NCBI GenBank assembly: GCA_034509425.1 | Contig: JAVTVJ010000990.1 | Location: forward strand, 124,001 to 188,000 | Direction of reading: 5' to 3' | From: Eopsaltria australis | Taxonomy: Eukaryota > Chordata > Aves > Passeriformes > Petroicidae | DNA length: 64,000 nt | Made by a program: the position numbers and the translations under genes | Part shown: positions 20,566-34,900 of the stretch, one piece after another | Layout of the letters: every line of letters begins with the position of its first letter | How positions within the stretch are numbered: position 1 is the first letter of the stretch | Notes under the pieces: generated by a model | What the model was told of the DNA's origin: nothing | The model's database searches: none | Seen by the model: only the letters and a program-made list of their open reading frames with translations

Positions 20566-23500
20566 CTTAAAGAAGCTTCTCCACTCTAGGTTTCCATAAG
20601 AAGAATCTCAGGCAGAGTTCAATTAATTAACTAATTTCTTACAGTGACAATATACAGCTTGAGCCGAATGCTTCTGGAGAGGGAAACTGAGCAAAGGAGT
20701 CACCAGGCAATTATACCCTTACCATCTAAGTTTCCTGCCCCTCTCATGACAGTTCAATCCAATAATATTAATATGGTCTGGGGTCTTCTTGTTTTCTACT
20801 GTCTCTTAAACACAACTGTAAACCTATGGAAAAATGGTCTTTTTCATCATAAATGATACTGTGACTTGAACCACATAAACTGAATTCATCTGAGTTCATG
20901 CTTGAGGAACAGTTAATTCACAAATGAACAGTGCCATCATCATGCTAAGTTCTTCCATTTTTCTGAGATGTTCATTTATTACCTGCAACTGAATAACCTT
21001 CTTCTGTCTGAAACCATCTCCCTGGGATTTTTACATGAAGTAGAATGTTCATATCTTCACATGACATTTGCACAGACAGATATTTCACTTCACTTGAGTG
21101 CAGATTCTCTTCAGTGTAGCAACTAAAAAATCTAAAGATTAATTTAAAAGTGATACCCTCCAAAAAATTCCAGGACACTGGAAAGTTTTGGCCAAATATA
21201 CACTTAAAGAAATCAGAAATGGATTTTGTCTTTATTTGACCAGCATCAGGATAACAGTCTAGTGTGGTTACCATTGTACAAATCAAAATGCCGTCAGTAA
21301 AGTTTGTCTTTAGACCTGTTTATGTGATATTGTTGGTTAACTGTGCATATGTTAGAGAAAAATTTTAATGTGACATATAAATAATTGACCAATTTGGTGA
21401 GTGCACAGATAAGTAGAGAGTAAAGATTAGATAATCTCTTTCCACAGCGGAAAGAAATTGGAAGTCAGCCTTAGGTTAGGTTAGCCCTAAATTTTGGAGG
21501 AAGAAATTGGACATTCTTATGGAAATTGTCCTGGTACAACTTGCAAAGCGCATCCCAGTGACAGAAAGAAATAATTTTTCTTTGTGTATATGAGGGACCG
21601 ACAAAAATGCAGAATCAAAATTCCATTCTGTTGTAAGCATCAGTAGGAGCCCTTTCAGACTTGGGGGTGTGTTTGACTAGGGCTTATGAAGTTAACAGCC
21701 CCGAATTTGTGGTTTGATACATTGAATCTGTATATATCAAGTACATTATGAACATCATGATAACATCAGTTTTTCCTCTGTAACAAAAGTAAACAAGATT
21801 ATTGGTCTGAGATAAACTGTGGCATGCATATATGCAACAGAGTGAAGTTCAAAGCCACAGGAACAAGTAGCAGTGAAAGCTCCAAATGCACAAATAATAA
21901 TGCAAAACTAGAATAAAAATTATTGGCTTGATCCTTGCAATAGAGCTGTCCTCAGCAGCAGTTTTTATAATTCAGTAAGGTTTTTGAGTGTAATGCAGCA
22001 TTCCACTTAGTTCTTGTGCCATTTCCAGTTCTCTTGCAAGCATTTTTTGCATGATGCTTGTTGTTGCAGTGTTTCTTTGCATTTCTTGATATTTGCATAG
22101 TGGAAAATTTTCCAGATAGCTAGGTTTGTTTGTTTTATGTATCAAATTGTTTTTGCTATTTTACTTAATTTCAAGATGAAAGCAAGTGTTTAATTATGGA
22201 ACACATGATAATCATGAATACAGATAATTATTATTTATCTCAATTTATCCTAAAGTTAAAAATAGAATTGTGGTACAAATTTTCTATTTATCAAACATGT
22301 AATTAAATCTTTATAGATTATTGTATGTACATATCTCTAATATGTTCATAACAAATATCAAAGCAAAGCTGCAGTTAATGAATGTTCACACCACAGTAAT
22401 TTTATTTGCTTTATTTAATATACACTTAAAATGAATGCACTGTAATTGCCTTTTCTTCAAACAGATTAACGTCTGCCTATGATCCTTCTGCTATGCAACC
22501 TTCAGAATGATGCTTCATGGATATGCTGAGAAACCTGGCAGTTTAGTATAATTTACTTTAACAAAGCACAAAATATACACATCGGCCTTCCCTATGTATT
22601 GCTACCTTTGCTTTAGGCTATATTTGACATTAGTTTGTGTTAGCCTTGTAAATGTAAGACTTTTCACACTGACTTGGAGATTCTGAATAGCCTAAAGGTT
22701 CTGGGTTTATTCTGCCTTTCAGGGTATTCAGATATGGATTTAACATGCACACTAACTTTGTCAAATGTACTTTAGAAATTACTTTTTGGGGGGGATTCCA
22801 ATTTATGTCTCCCTATATGGACATATCACAGACTTCAGCCTGATACTAAGCCACACTCTCTGATAACATAAAGGATAATGTGCTTTTGCAGAAGATGTAA
22901 TAATGCTGGTAAGCATGCTGACCTGGTGAATCTATATGTAAATGTGCTATTATCTGTTTCTTTCTTCAAACATGCTATGCTGTGTATGGGGTTTTCTTGC
23001 TTAGCAAAGGAAAACTGAAGTTTCAAATCACCTGCGTATTGCTGTCTACTCTTAAGGTCAGAGTCTACACATGCACATTAATTTGTAGCTGTAGATTCTG
23101 AATTTAGAGTTATACATATGGATGAACATGTATAAATATACATGTAATGGTTTAAATTGACTCCTGACAAGCCAACTTTTCCATGGGTTAAAGGGAATTA
23201 TAATTCAGTTAAAATATAGTATTAAGGTATTTTTAATAAGGTATAGCAGAATATTCCAATAAAATCTTAAATTTTCTGTTTCCAAGAAACTCTAAAATAC
23301 AACATAAAATACATAATAAAGAAAGAGACTGAAGCTTTGTCCATGAGTTACACTTCAGATACATTTATTAAACAGTAAGTTAAGGCATACCAGATGGGTT
23401 TTGAAAATATCAGTGAGACTCTTACCGTCTTATATATTCTGGTCTGTAAATATGAGCAACTGTGTTTACTTCTGGCACTGCTGGAGGCAAATCAAATATG

Positions 23501-24682
23501 TTTTACCAGGCTTTATTTCACTTTCTTTGATAAATAATCTTAAGAGCAAAAATGAATGTAATATTAAGTATCAGAGCAATGCCAAGCTGATAGAAAGCCA
23601 TGGCATGTCATAACGGCATATTGCCTTTTTTTTTCTTTCTTTCTTACTGATTTATATTGGATTAGAAAACCAAGACAAAGATGGACTTCATTGATTTACA
23701 TTCTCATATCTGCTAAAATAACAGAAGAATTTGCCCATCAGAACAAAAGTCGATATGTCATTTTTAAAAAGAGCAGTAAACCCTTCAGTATTAGTTGGAT
23801 TAAAGTATCCAAGTCATACCCATAGCAGCAGTATAAAGCAGAAATGCCAATATAAGAGGAATGCTGAATATTCTGTTCTGCCTCCAAAAGGGAAAAAATA
23901 TTCTAGAAAGATTCTATCTTGTCATAATCTTAAAGTTTGTAGTTGATGAAACAAGGCATTGCTACAGTGGTGTAAGCCAAACACAACTGCTCCTTCTGAT
24001 ACAACTTTACTTTTCTGCACCTGACTGATAACATAGCTCTGGACTACCAGCATTTCCCCCCTCACCTGTCATTCAGACTATGCTACTGCTCTTCTTTAAT
24101 CCTCCTCCCCTCGATGCAATGAATCACAAGGTGCACAAGTTTGACCTGAGAGTTTAATCACATTAAATTGCTTCCAGTCATTGGTCCCATATTGACATGA
24201 CCAAGGGTTGTGATACACAGATATTTTGCTGCTTGAGAAGACCTAATCCTTAAGAATTACTACCATTTCTTCTTCTGTGTTACATTTAAGTCAGAGCACC
24301 AGAGAAATTATTGAGGTGAGATTAACTATGGCCTATGACCATAGCATTAGCAATGCTCAGAGTAGAAAGAATGTCAGTTTATCCATTAATATCAAGACGT
24401 TTTACAACAGAAAATATAAAGATTCATTCATTCATTTGCATAACATTAGTTTCAAAATATGCATCTTTAGCATGTAGTTAATATGCTATGTAAAATACTT
24501 AAATATATTATAATACATTAGGTTTTGCAATGCTGCTACTCATTTATACTCTCCATTCTGGTGTAATTAAGAAAAAGTTTATTGCTGACAAGAATAAAAC
24601 AGTAGGTAGCTATGAAGTTTCCAGTGTAATCTGTACAAATATTTTCTTGACAGTAGAATGTTAGTTAATATGACTGCCTGAA
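20566..24682. other. AT-rich non-coding stretch
   Basis: No gene is seen. The minus frame at 20972-21286 (104 codons) has no recognisable domain. A GTTAGGTTAGGTTAG run lies near 21474 and is too short to call an interstitial telomere array. The 22150-22480 segment is TAATTA-rich with little simple repeat. Confidence 0.5.
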
Positions 24683-25305
24683 TGTAGAGTTTTAGGGTCG
24701 GTTTCAGATGGCTGTGACAGACAAGTGATCTCTGCAGTCGGGTTGTAGAGCATGAGGTTTATTGTAAAAGAACGTTAATGTAAGAGACCTGCTGAGAGCT
24801 GCCAGACGCAGCCCAGAGCAGGTCAGAGAGAGGAGTTAAGAGCAGGGATCTAAGAGAGTTGAGAGCGAAGGTCTAAGAGAGAAGAAGAGAGAGAGCTTGT
24901 CGCTTACAATACAATAAATCATCTTCTGTGTTGAATATTCTAATTTTCATTAACCAATCTAGAACAAACTACAAATCTTATAACATTTGCATACAGCCTA
25001 TGAGAACTGTTGCATTACCATACAGTGTTATATTTTAAACTCTAAAAGCTGCTTTTTGGACCCTCTGCCAGGTTGGTAGGGTCTGCTCTGACCCTTGGAC
25101 CTGTCTGCAAGCAGATGGTATTGTTTAATCAAAGGGGGGGTTATCTGCAGGCAGCCATGCCATTGTTTTCTAGTTGTTCAGTAACTGGGGTTTGGTATCT
25201 CAAGGCTTGTTTTCACTTCAATCTCGCTTACAGTTTCTAGATTCTCAGCATCTTTTGCTAGGTAATCATATTTTATAAGGCTTTCTTATTTCATCTTCCC
25301 CAACA
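24683..25305 (-). mobile_element. Solo LTR, ERVK-like, 623 bp
   Basis: On the minus strand the element starts TGTTGGGGAAGATG and ends CTAAAACTCTACA, giving TG...CA termini. The flanks are CCTGAA (24677-24682) and ACTGAA (25306-25311), a 6-bp duplication with one mismatch, the length typical of ERVK/beta-type integrases. A polyadenylation hexamer lies in ACAATAAACCTCATGC on the minus strand, about 90 bp before the 3' end. A pyrimidine-rich CT tract (minus strand) precedes it. There is no internal retroviral sequence, so it is a solo LTR. Confidence 0.75.
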
Positions 25306-25311
25306 ACTGAA

Positions 25312-28300
25312 TCCAGTCAATCTTCCAAAGCTAGCATCTCATTTTCAAAATCTCCCTTTACCCTTTTTTAAGGTAGTGGTATAGTGATTGACATAATTAA
25401 ATAGACAAGTGTCTTCACATGAGATAAAATGCTGATGTCATCAAGACCTTTCCCTGTAAAATTGCATTAGTTTTTCAAAGACAAGGGTGTCAATATGGCC
25501 ACATCCCTTTAAATACACCTTTCAATGCAAAAGGCTTTCAAATGTCTTAAGATACATTCACTGTGTTGCAACTAAATTCTCCTCATTGTGGAGGACAGCT
25601 CCTTCAGAAGAGAAAGCATCTTTTCATCATAATCATTTGTCTAACTCAGATCTCTGAAATGATCTGAGAATATCACTTGGGGACTACTGAAAACTAATTT
25701 TAAGCAAAAAAAGATAAAAAAATGGCTGGAGAATCCTCAGGCAGTATAAATGCCAGAGCTTCATTGACTTTTATCCTGCATATTTGAAGCAGTCTCCTTG
25801 TTCATGCTGTTCAATTCTAATGAAAAGGAAAAACTGACATTTTCAGGAGTAAACACACATACTTAATAAGCCCTGATTATTGTTCCAAGAATAGCAGTAG
25901 AAGAACCAAATCCTTACCTGTATGCTAAACTTTATTTTCAAAGAAAGAATGGTGCATTTCATTTTAACAATTGCCAAATTTTCATGTGTCTTTGTTTTCT
26001 ATCCATTTTTCCTTCTGAGTCCTTCCATAGTATGACTTTGCTAGCACACATATCATACTATAAAGACCTTTGTTCATGTTATCTAATGACAAGTTTAAAC
26101 ACTGATATGACTTTCATTCCACATCTGTGAAGAATGAATTCTATTATGCATTCAGCTATTTTACTCCTCTTGTTGCTGCCTTCTGAAAACTTTCTTCCTC
26201 ATTCTTCTCCAACATGAATGCCTCAGAAATAGCAGTACCCCTGCTGAACAATGCAAACATTCTCATGTCTACATTCCTTTGGCTTCATCTTTGGTGCTGA
26301 ACTCACCTCCAGTTTATACAGCTCTCATAATTTCAGTTTCTTCTTCAACTGTGATGCTATCTTCACATAGCTGTCCTCCTAAAGCAGTTTATACTGAAAC
26401 CTCAGTTATACTGAAATCTCATCTTCTAATGTTGAATTATTACTTAGTTGTCCTTACAACATTCAACCATGTTCAGGAGGTCAAGCCTCAACCTCTATAA
26501 TAGATAAAGGCCTTATCCAATCTCAAGCAAATCTACCATACCTTCCTAAGTATTCACACACCACAGTCCTTATTTTCCTCTCTGGTTTGTTTATTCTCCT
26601 CCTCTGATTATTGCAGTGTCTGTTCATTTAGAAAATAAATTAACAAACAAATAGATTACTGTTAGACCTTTAGTCCAATTGTTTTTGCTCTTTGAAACAG
26701 TGCTTTTATCAGAGATGTTTCAGCCTAAAATGCCACAAAGTAATCTCATTTCTATAGTTGAAAAATTATGGAAACAGTTGATCCAATCAGATGCTCTTGA
26801 AAATCTGCAGGCACTTTGTTATTTGAGGTCTGAGATAATTTTATGTTGGCCAATGAAACAGCGACTTAGATGTTCACCCCCACTCAATCTATTAATCAAA
26901 ACAAGATAGGCAAGTAGAGGAAAGATAATTAAACAGAAATATCAAAGACACTCCAGGGTACAGAGAAAGTCATACAAAGTTAAAAAAAATTAGCACTGTA
27001 GTAGCTGGCATGCAGATGTGGATTGTGGGGCATTTACATAGACCCTGCTACTGTGCTACAGAAAAATTACACAAAAGCCCATTGAATTAAAGATTTGTAC
27101 ATGCAAAATGATGTAGAGGAAGAAACTTGAAAAATAAAAGTTTTCCATTCAATATAGGGTGTGCTGGAACCTGTGGTATGGGTCAAGGCAGGGAGAGGGA
27201 GAGAGAGATATTTCAAACAAAGCCTGACTCTTGACAAGGAGCAGAACAAATACACGTGACCTGCAAGGCAGAATGGAGAGATCAAGATTAAGAATAATCA
27301 GGTAGCTGCAGATTCAACAACAGAAGTGTGTGTGTGATCAGGAAAGCTTGTAACAAATAATAGAAAGCATGGATCCAAATAAATGGATTTACTCATGCTC
27401 ATTCCGTCTTTCCAGTCTAGACTTGAATAAGGAGGTGAGGGACTGATTATTCTGTTTTTCCAAATTGTAACCTTCTCTTTAATCTAGTAGAAGTAATAGG
27501 TATCTGGAAACAGCTATAAAGGTGGAAATATGTTTGACTTTTCAGTTCTATTAAATATAATCAAAACATTTCCCTAAGTATTTACTAATCTTGTCATCTC
27601 CAAAACACATTTCTTCCATTACTTCATTCTACTTTGTAAATTTTCAGCCTTTATTTCCATTTAATAATTTGTGAAGGAATAAGTTACTGGTTCAGAAAAA
27701 AAAATTCTACCTAAAATACAGTCATATAATTTCCATATTTTTCCAGAGAGATTTTAATTAGTGTTTCAAAGTAATGGCTACTTTTTAGTAGTAAAACAAG
27801 GGAATATAATAATGTGAATAGGAACTTGGAACTCATTTATTTATCTTATATTTGTAATATATATATTTATACATATTTTAGTTTAGCTGTTGCCCAAAGT
27901 AATTAAGTAATTCTAAAACACCAAAGCTATTTTTCAGTAGCACATATTTCAGCCTAGGCATGTGCTCAGCCTGGTCAAATCTGTTATCAGTAAAACTCTC
28001 CCAGCAAACAAAAAAATCTCAAACAGAACAACTCAATTTAAGCATGGAAAAAAGAGGACTGTCTTTACTCATAAAATACTTCCATTTAAAAATAAAATAA
28101 GACACAAATTTGCCATTATAGAATAGATGTCCTTTCATCTGTAACTGTCTCTGTTTTGTCTCAGGCACTCTGGTGAGTTATAGTGGGCAATTTCACACAC
28201 AGCACATACTCCGTTGGTACTGCAGCTTTCTTTGTAAATGTTCTAAATGTTTTATGTTTACAAAGACGTTCACAAAGGCATGTGCTTTGGAAGACCACAG

Positions 28301-31300
28301 GAAACCTGAAACCAATTCTTTTTAGAGAAAGAGTGTAGCATGCCATATCTCAGTTTCGTAATCAACTGTGAAGTGGTAGAGCAAGTGTTTTTAATGTCTG
28401 TATTTGGTACACGGAAATATTATGCCTATGCCTTTAGCATCACTTGTCTTCACTTTGTAAACATCAATTGGACCAGCAAACAGTCCAGGCTCAAGTGAAA
28501 CTTGGTCACAAAATCAGAGGATAACTCAGAATATTTCCTTTTCTAACAGACAAAAATTTTATGATAATTTCTCATTTTTCAAAGACAAAAGACTGTCTTC
28601 AGATTAAGTTCTGAGCAATAAATTGTTCTTGAGTAAAGAAAACCTAAAATAAATTCAGATGTCAAGTAAGTAGTGACCTCTTGCTGCTTCTTAGGTACAG
28701 AACTTCCAACGGAAGACTACTTGGCATTTTTGAAAAGTTACATAAAAGTGAAACATGAGTCTTGTTTTATGTCTATTTGTCTATCTTTTGCATGAAAGCA
28801 GAATCATAGCCCTATTTGTTAAATAAATCTCTCTACATCTCTATCAAAAAATTTTTTTTCTTAAGTCACATTGGTGTAATGTAGAAGGATTCTTTTAATG
28901 AAAATAGAACTCCCATGAGAATAAAATTAGCACAAGTAGCTAGAAATGGGACATATGACTAAAAATATTAAGAAGTCTTTAAGATCAAGAAATAATTTTT
29001 CCTAATTACCCAGCTCACCTACACAACTCTCATAGACATATATGGAAAAAACCAGAAGTACTTTCATCTTGGAAGTGCATACCTACATATCCTAGATGAC
29101 TTCTTATTTCCAGATTGTCCATAAATTTTTTTATCCGCATCCAAAATTGTACTGCCATTACAATCTCAATTTTTGAAATGACACACGTACAAAAATAGCC
29201 ATATGACTGGATGCCAGGGATATGAATCAACAAGAATTGTCCACAAAAATTCTGCAGGAGCCCAAAAGTTCATGTGGAAGAAAACCAGAAACGTAACAGA
29301 AATGTTTAGTATTTGAATTGAACTAGAAGAGGTTGTCTTCAGAAAGAAGAAACTGTGTGGTCCACTTAAATCCCAGTCAAATTCCATGGAGAATTTAATG
29401 CATTTATTATTACTTTTACACTAATGTACTAAAAGCATAACTTGGCAAATTGTTAGCACATCATTCGCAATAACATAAATTATCATGGTTTGTCCTTTAA
29501 ACAGTTTACAAACAGCATTAACTTCTTTGCAGAGGTAGCTATTATCAAATACTAAACTAAACATAAACACAACGTACACCCGTATTTATAAATGAGGAGG
29601 TATTAGACTAAACAGAGGTCTCAGCAGCAATGCCTGGAGACAGGGAAAACAAACCCAACTTCTTTGTTAGACAATAGGGAAAGTGGTTTGCATGGTGAAC
29701 ACAATTTCAGGAAGCTCTGAAATCTACACTTATCTCCTGAAGGCAAAACCACCTTGTTCTCTTAGGTTCATTTGAAAGAAGTACAATTTCTTGTTGAACT
29801 ACAAGCAAAAACATGTTTCTTTATCCTCAATTTTATTTTCTTTATACCAATATCAATTCCTTGAGCTCTTTCAATCCCCTGGGCTTACAGGTTTTATCAG
29901 CATTTTGAATGAATAGTGAACTAGAAAAATAGACCTCATTGGCATGGAATAATTTTTATTTTATATTGAGTAAGCATGATTCCTATTTGTTTCTGAATAT
30001 TAAAATATCCAGCATAAAAGTGTTACAATCCTCACATGCATGCACTATTCTTGCAAGATAATTCATATGCCCTACAGACATTTGATTCTGTAAATCAACA
30101 TTTCCTTTATCTCAAATATTTGCACAAAACCCATTTCAAATCCTGTTTTCAGTTTATTTTCCTGTGTTACTAGTTCTCCTTTGGTGTAATTGTCAAGTTA
30201 GCCTAAGCACAGGTCTTGGGCTGCACAAGTAACTTCTCATAGCCTGATGTAATGAATATGCAATAATTAATTTCTGCAATAATTATATACCCAGGGTCAG
30301 AAAAGAGGATTTTTTTCCCCAGGATTGGGATAAAAGATCAGCAAGAATTATATCTGACACTTCTAAATTAATTGTCACTTAGATGGCATATAAGGGAAAT
30401 TTATAGTAGAATATGTAGCAGACTTGCTGAAGCCTCTTACAACATTCTAGTCCAGTCCTTGATTTTGATTCACTTGTAATACATAAATAACTACATTCAT
30501 GTTGGTCATTGAAACGTAGAAAAATATCTTCTGTGTTGCCAGCTCCTACAAAGATTTGTAACCATTTAAAATATTCTAGCTTGTATTATGAAAGCTATAA
30601 AAGATCTAATAGGAAAGCAATAGAGTAAATATATTATGAAAAGGACATATTGCTCATAAAATAAAATTTACATTCTAAAAGAACATTGAAGAGGAGAGAC
30701 AACAGTGTGAAAGACTGAATTGAGACAAATTTTAAGCTTTATTTTATAGCAAATCTCTTATTCCACTCTTTCAATAGGGTCCTTAAGATGTATCCTTGAG
30801 AAAATCTTTACAGAGGTGTTTTGTAACAGTAAAGCTCTTCATTGGCCATATGCCTCATTATACAATGAGGATAGAATGGCTGAAATATTTTTTAATACAA
30901 CTTTATGGTTTTGTTTCTAATGTTTTCCCCATTACATAAAGAATAATATTTCTCCCATTTCATCAAGACCAAACCCCAAAATATTAAGATTTTCTTTCTG
31001 AGACTGCTTAATCCTGGGGCTTTGTGTTTTGGGTTTGGTTGAGGTTTTTTTGAGGGGGAGGGTTGGTTTTTTTTGTTTGAGTTTTTTTGTGTGTTTTCTC
31101 CAGGATATTTTATATCATGGCTATGTCTGCTAGTATTGAAATATTTAAGGTTATGTCAGCAATTCCATAATAACCCTCTTATTTTCATAACTTTTTCCTT
31201 CAGCTGTGAAATTTTACTTTGTGTATAAAGTTGGAATGCGAGGTTTCATTATTATAGGCTGTTTGGTATTGTTTAGTTTTGCTTTTGTAATTAAGCTTAA

Positions 31301-31813
31301 AACCAGATAATTTGATTATTTTAAAAGTGGAAAGGTCTCTCAAAATACAAAAGAAGCCACTTATTGTATGTCCACATGTTTTGGTCTTATATACTTGGGG
31401 AGTACATAGCTTATTCATCTATCACATGGCAAAAATCACAGTAGATATGCTGATATCTGCAAAGTACAGAAAAATGCTGAGACGTTCTCTTCTGTTTGAA
31501 ACACCGCCTACTTAATTAATACTACAAACTGGATTTTTGTTTACTTCAGTCCATTTTAAATGTCATTGTCTTATTACTTTAAACTTATTTAAAATATGAA
31601 TTGTCACTGCTTTAGGCCTTTGATCACCTTTTACACCCCGGCTATTAACAGAACATTTTTAATCAGCCTCTGCAGAAGTAAAGTTTGCATGCACATTTAT
31701 TCTTATATCTTTGGATAATTTGGCACTCACCTCATTGAGATATTGTAATGATTCAGACCTCTGTCTTTACAGAGAAATAGGGTAAAAAAATAATTTAAAA
31801 GAAATTACAAGGA
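25312..31813. other. AT-rich non-coding stretch, 6.5 kb
   Basis: No gene, RNA gene or firm transposon is recognised. Small low-complexity items are a GAGAGGGAGAGAGAGA run near 27195, TATATATATTTATA near 27857, and a G/T-rich stretch at about 31030-31100. The longest frames are 60-76 codons and look like chance. Confidence 0.5.
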
Positions 31814-31950
31814 ACCATATCTCAGACCATGGTGCTAATAACACCAAAGTTGTGAGTTCGATCCTTGTATGGACCATTTACTTAACAGCTGGACTTGATG
31901 ATCCTTGTGGATTGCTTCAAACTCAGAATATTCCATAAATCTGTGACATT
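31814..31950 (+). mobile_element. tRNA-Ile-derived SINE with CR1-like tail (TguSINE1 type)
   Basis: The head resembles tRNA-Ile. It has an anticodon-stem region GGTGCTAATAACACC with anticodon AAT, then a B box GTTCGATCC (31856-31864) and an acceptor-like TATGGACC. The part between the 5' strand of the acceptor stem and the anticodon arm is shortened (CATATCTCAGACCATGG), so the A box is damaged or lost. The tail, GGACTTGATGATCCTTGTGG then ACTCAGAATATTCCATAAAT, is a CR1-type 3' end. That end lets CR1 reverse transcriptase mobilise the SINE. This head-plus-tail design is the known TguSINE1 family of songbirds. It is a dead copy. Confidence 0.85.
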
Positions 31951-34900
31951 TTCAGCAAAATATCGGAAGTTGATTTCCATCTTAATCATCTACATTAGTG
32001 AAGTTTAGTAGTGGAAGGTATTTCTATAATTAGAACAAAGAAAGTTTCACAAATGGAGTAAATGTTCTTTACTTTAAAACCAAGCATATTGCACTGAAGT
32101 AAATGATATCTTGTCAGAAAAGAAACCCCCTGACTATAAATAGAGTGATGCAAGGGCTTTGCTTTGGTTTTTGACTGCTTGTCGCTTTCCAGGCTTTAAA
32201 ACCCCTGTAAATGGAACAGTTCACATTTGATATAAAGGACAAACTTAATTCAAAATGATACTTTTATTCTACTTAAATTATTATGCATGAATGTTTATAC
32301 ATGTCTCAAAATTCTCTTGCCCTACAAGTGGAAGGGCTTTAGAAAGTTATTAAATTCTCAGTGACAGAAAAGGATATAATTTCATTAATTTGAATCAAAT
32401 CCTTGCATTCTCAAAATCTACAGGAAGCGTAATGTTATCACATTGTGATATGTGTTTTATCATATTGCTAATGTATGCAGAAGACAGAACTTTCTGATAG
32501 TGACAGAGGCTGCTGCTAGCAAGTACCATATACATAAACTGCCCAGAAGTTGCTTTTGCTTAACCACGTGCAGCCTGTGCTGAGATTCCAGCTCATTTCA
32601 TTCCCAAGCTTGAGAAATTTGCTTCCTGGGAATGCGCAGCATAGCACAAGTTGATGGAAGAAAGTTTCTGCCTCCTGTGTAAGTTTGGTCACAGTCATTG
32701 GCTCCCAAGATAAAACTGGAAAAGAGAAAAGCCATGGTCTCCCACACCTCAGAGAGAGGCAGGAGTTTTGAGTTAAGGACAGATGTATTCCAACAGCTCA
32801 TTCTGCTTTGCATGATTCTGTGCTATAGCAGAGAATGAAGAAGCTCTTACAGGGTGGTTAATTGAAGGAAATATGTACAAACTCACATTAAACCTCTCAC
32901 AGATGCTGCTCCCTTGTGGCATTAGATCTGTGGGTCAAAGAGCAAAAGAAGTTGTGAAAGTATCCAAATTTCTCTCCAAACATACGAGGTTTTATTGCAT
33001 TCTTTATTTAACTTTTCAGATCTTCAATTTTCCATAGTACTGAAATAACATTATGCATTATGAGGAAGAAAGTACTGCACTTACCTTCAAAACCATTGAT
33101 CCACCATGATTTGCCATAACATCAATGTAGACAATATTTAAATTAATATGAAAACATATTTGACTCAAAACTTGATTTTAAGAGGTTATACAATATTTTT
33201 TTATTGGAAAGACGTATTTTTCTGTGTATTGACTTCATCATCCATATCACACCTTACAGTGAGCTTTATAAACATGTATATAATTCATCATGCTCATATA
33301 GCTATAAAGATATAAAGACTGTTTAATTCTGAAATTGGCTTAATTACTTTTCTCTAAAATGTTGAATGGGGGGAGTTGTTTGTTTTTTGGAAACGTGTGA
33401 TGTTACTGCTCTGTTGTCTACAATCTGGACTCTTCTCTTAATCATTTAGTAACTCATTTTCAGATCACAGAGTACCCAAAATTTGCAATTATATTTCAGA
33501 TTCCATGAACTATTTATAACTGAGTCCTGACAGTATCAAAAATTATTAAATTTTTCTCTACTATGCAAATAGTGCATTAGAAAAACTTAAAGACCTACAG
33601 ATAGAACTCAGTATTACTTTTCAATATATTCTGCCTTTTGTATTTTTTACTTCTGAGGAAAAGAACAACCCAGAAGCATTCTAGAGCTAAAAAAGTATTG
33701 TATCATAATAGAAGAACTTTCTCAAAACCCTGAGAGGTAATCTTGGCTCTCTCCACACACATACAACATGCAATCTTTTCCAGTTATTAAAAGCACATTA
33801 ATCTGCTGTCTCATGGTTGTCTATGTAGAATATTACTCTTTCTTCTGAGAAGTAACTATCTAGCTTTAGGTAAAAAATCACAAAGCTTCTCATCTACATT
33901 TCAATCTGCTCAAAATGCTGTACCTTCCCTTAAAAATTTTACCGATTTTCTCACAAGTAAGGAAAAAAATACAGAGGATGATTTTCCTGACCTCTGATCA
34001 CCAGAAACAGCCTTGCTGAGACACAAAAAAAACTCAACAAAAGAACCTCATGCACAAACAAACAAAAGCATCAATCAAACAGACAAAAATTCAAACACAA
34101 AATTTAAAAAACAAGCCAAACACTCCCACCAAAAAACCCCACAAACTCTGCTGCCCCACTGACTGTTACAACTTTTCCGAGTACCTGATAAGACCAAACA
34201 CATGATACTATTGTGCTTTCAATTTCTACCCATGGCAGCAGAGTTACTAGGGACAGATCTTCACTCCAGTGATATTTTTTGAAGTGATGCCTCAATGGTT
34301 CGTTTTCATGTGCTCCTCCCTTTTTTTTCCATTTAGTATGGGGTGATAAAGTATTTGTAAAGATCCTTCTCTTGTAATAATTCAACCACAGTAATTGTTT
34401 ACTATTTGCACAGTTTTATACTCTCAAATTTGTTGTTCTTCACTGATTTTAATGATTGGGTAAAGAGGAGAAAAAGTAATTCTTTTGGTGCCTAACTGTA
34501 TTGCAAAATCTTGTCCCTTGCGTTTATCTGTTATTAGTAAATGCCACAAGAATAATGCCAAATGTTTGTATCAAGAAGTGGCATTAATTCACTGTTATAG
34601 AGACTAAATACATGTGTGTCCATAAAGTCATTAGTAAGGGGAGAGATGGAGAAGAAATGGAGAGGGAAAAACAATTCCTTGAAACTTCAAGTGGATTGCA
34701 GAAAAATACAAGCTGATCTCAGGGGTGCATCTTTCCAGTTCTGTGAGCTGATGTGTACAAAACACACATCATAAGTCTGCCAACATTTTTACTAGCCCCT
34801 GTGGGAGACGCTGCCTTCAGCTCTGCATGGAAAGAGAATGAGCATTCTCAGCAGTGGCAATGTGACTTGTTAGATGGCACTGTTAACACAGAGAAAACCC

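Noticed and set aside
21474..21488. GTTAGGTTAGGTTAG run considered as interstitial telomere repeat
   Set aside because: The unit is GTTAG/GGTTA, not the vertebrate TTAGGG, and there are only about three units.
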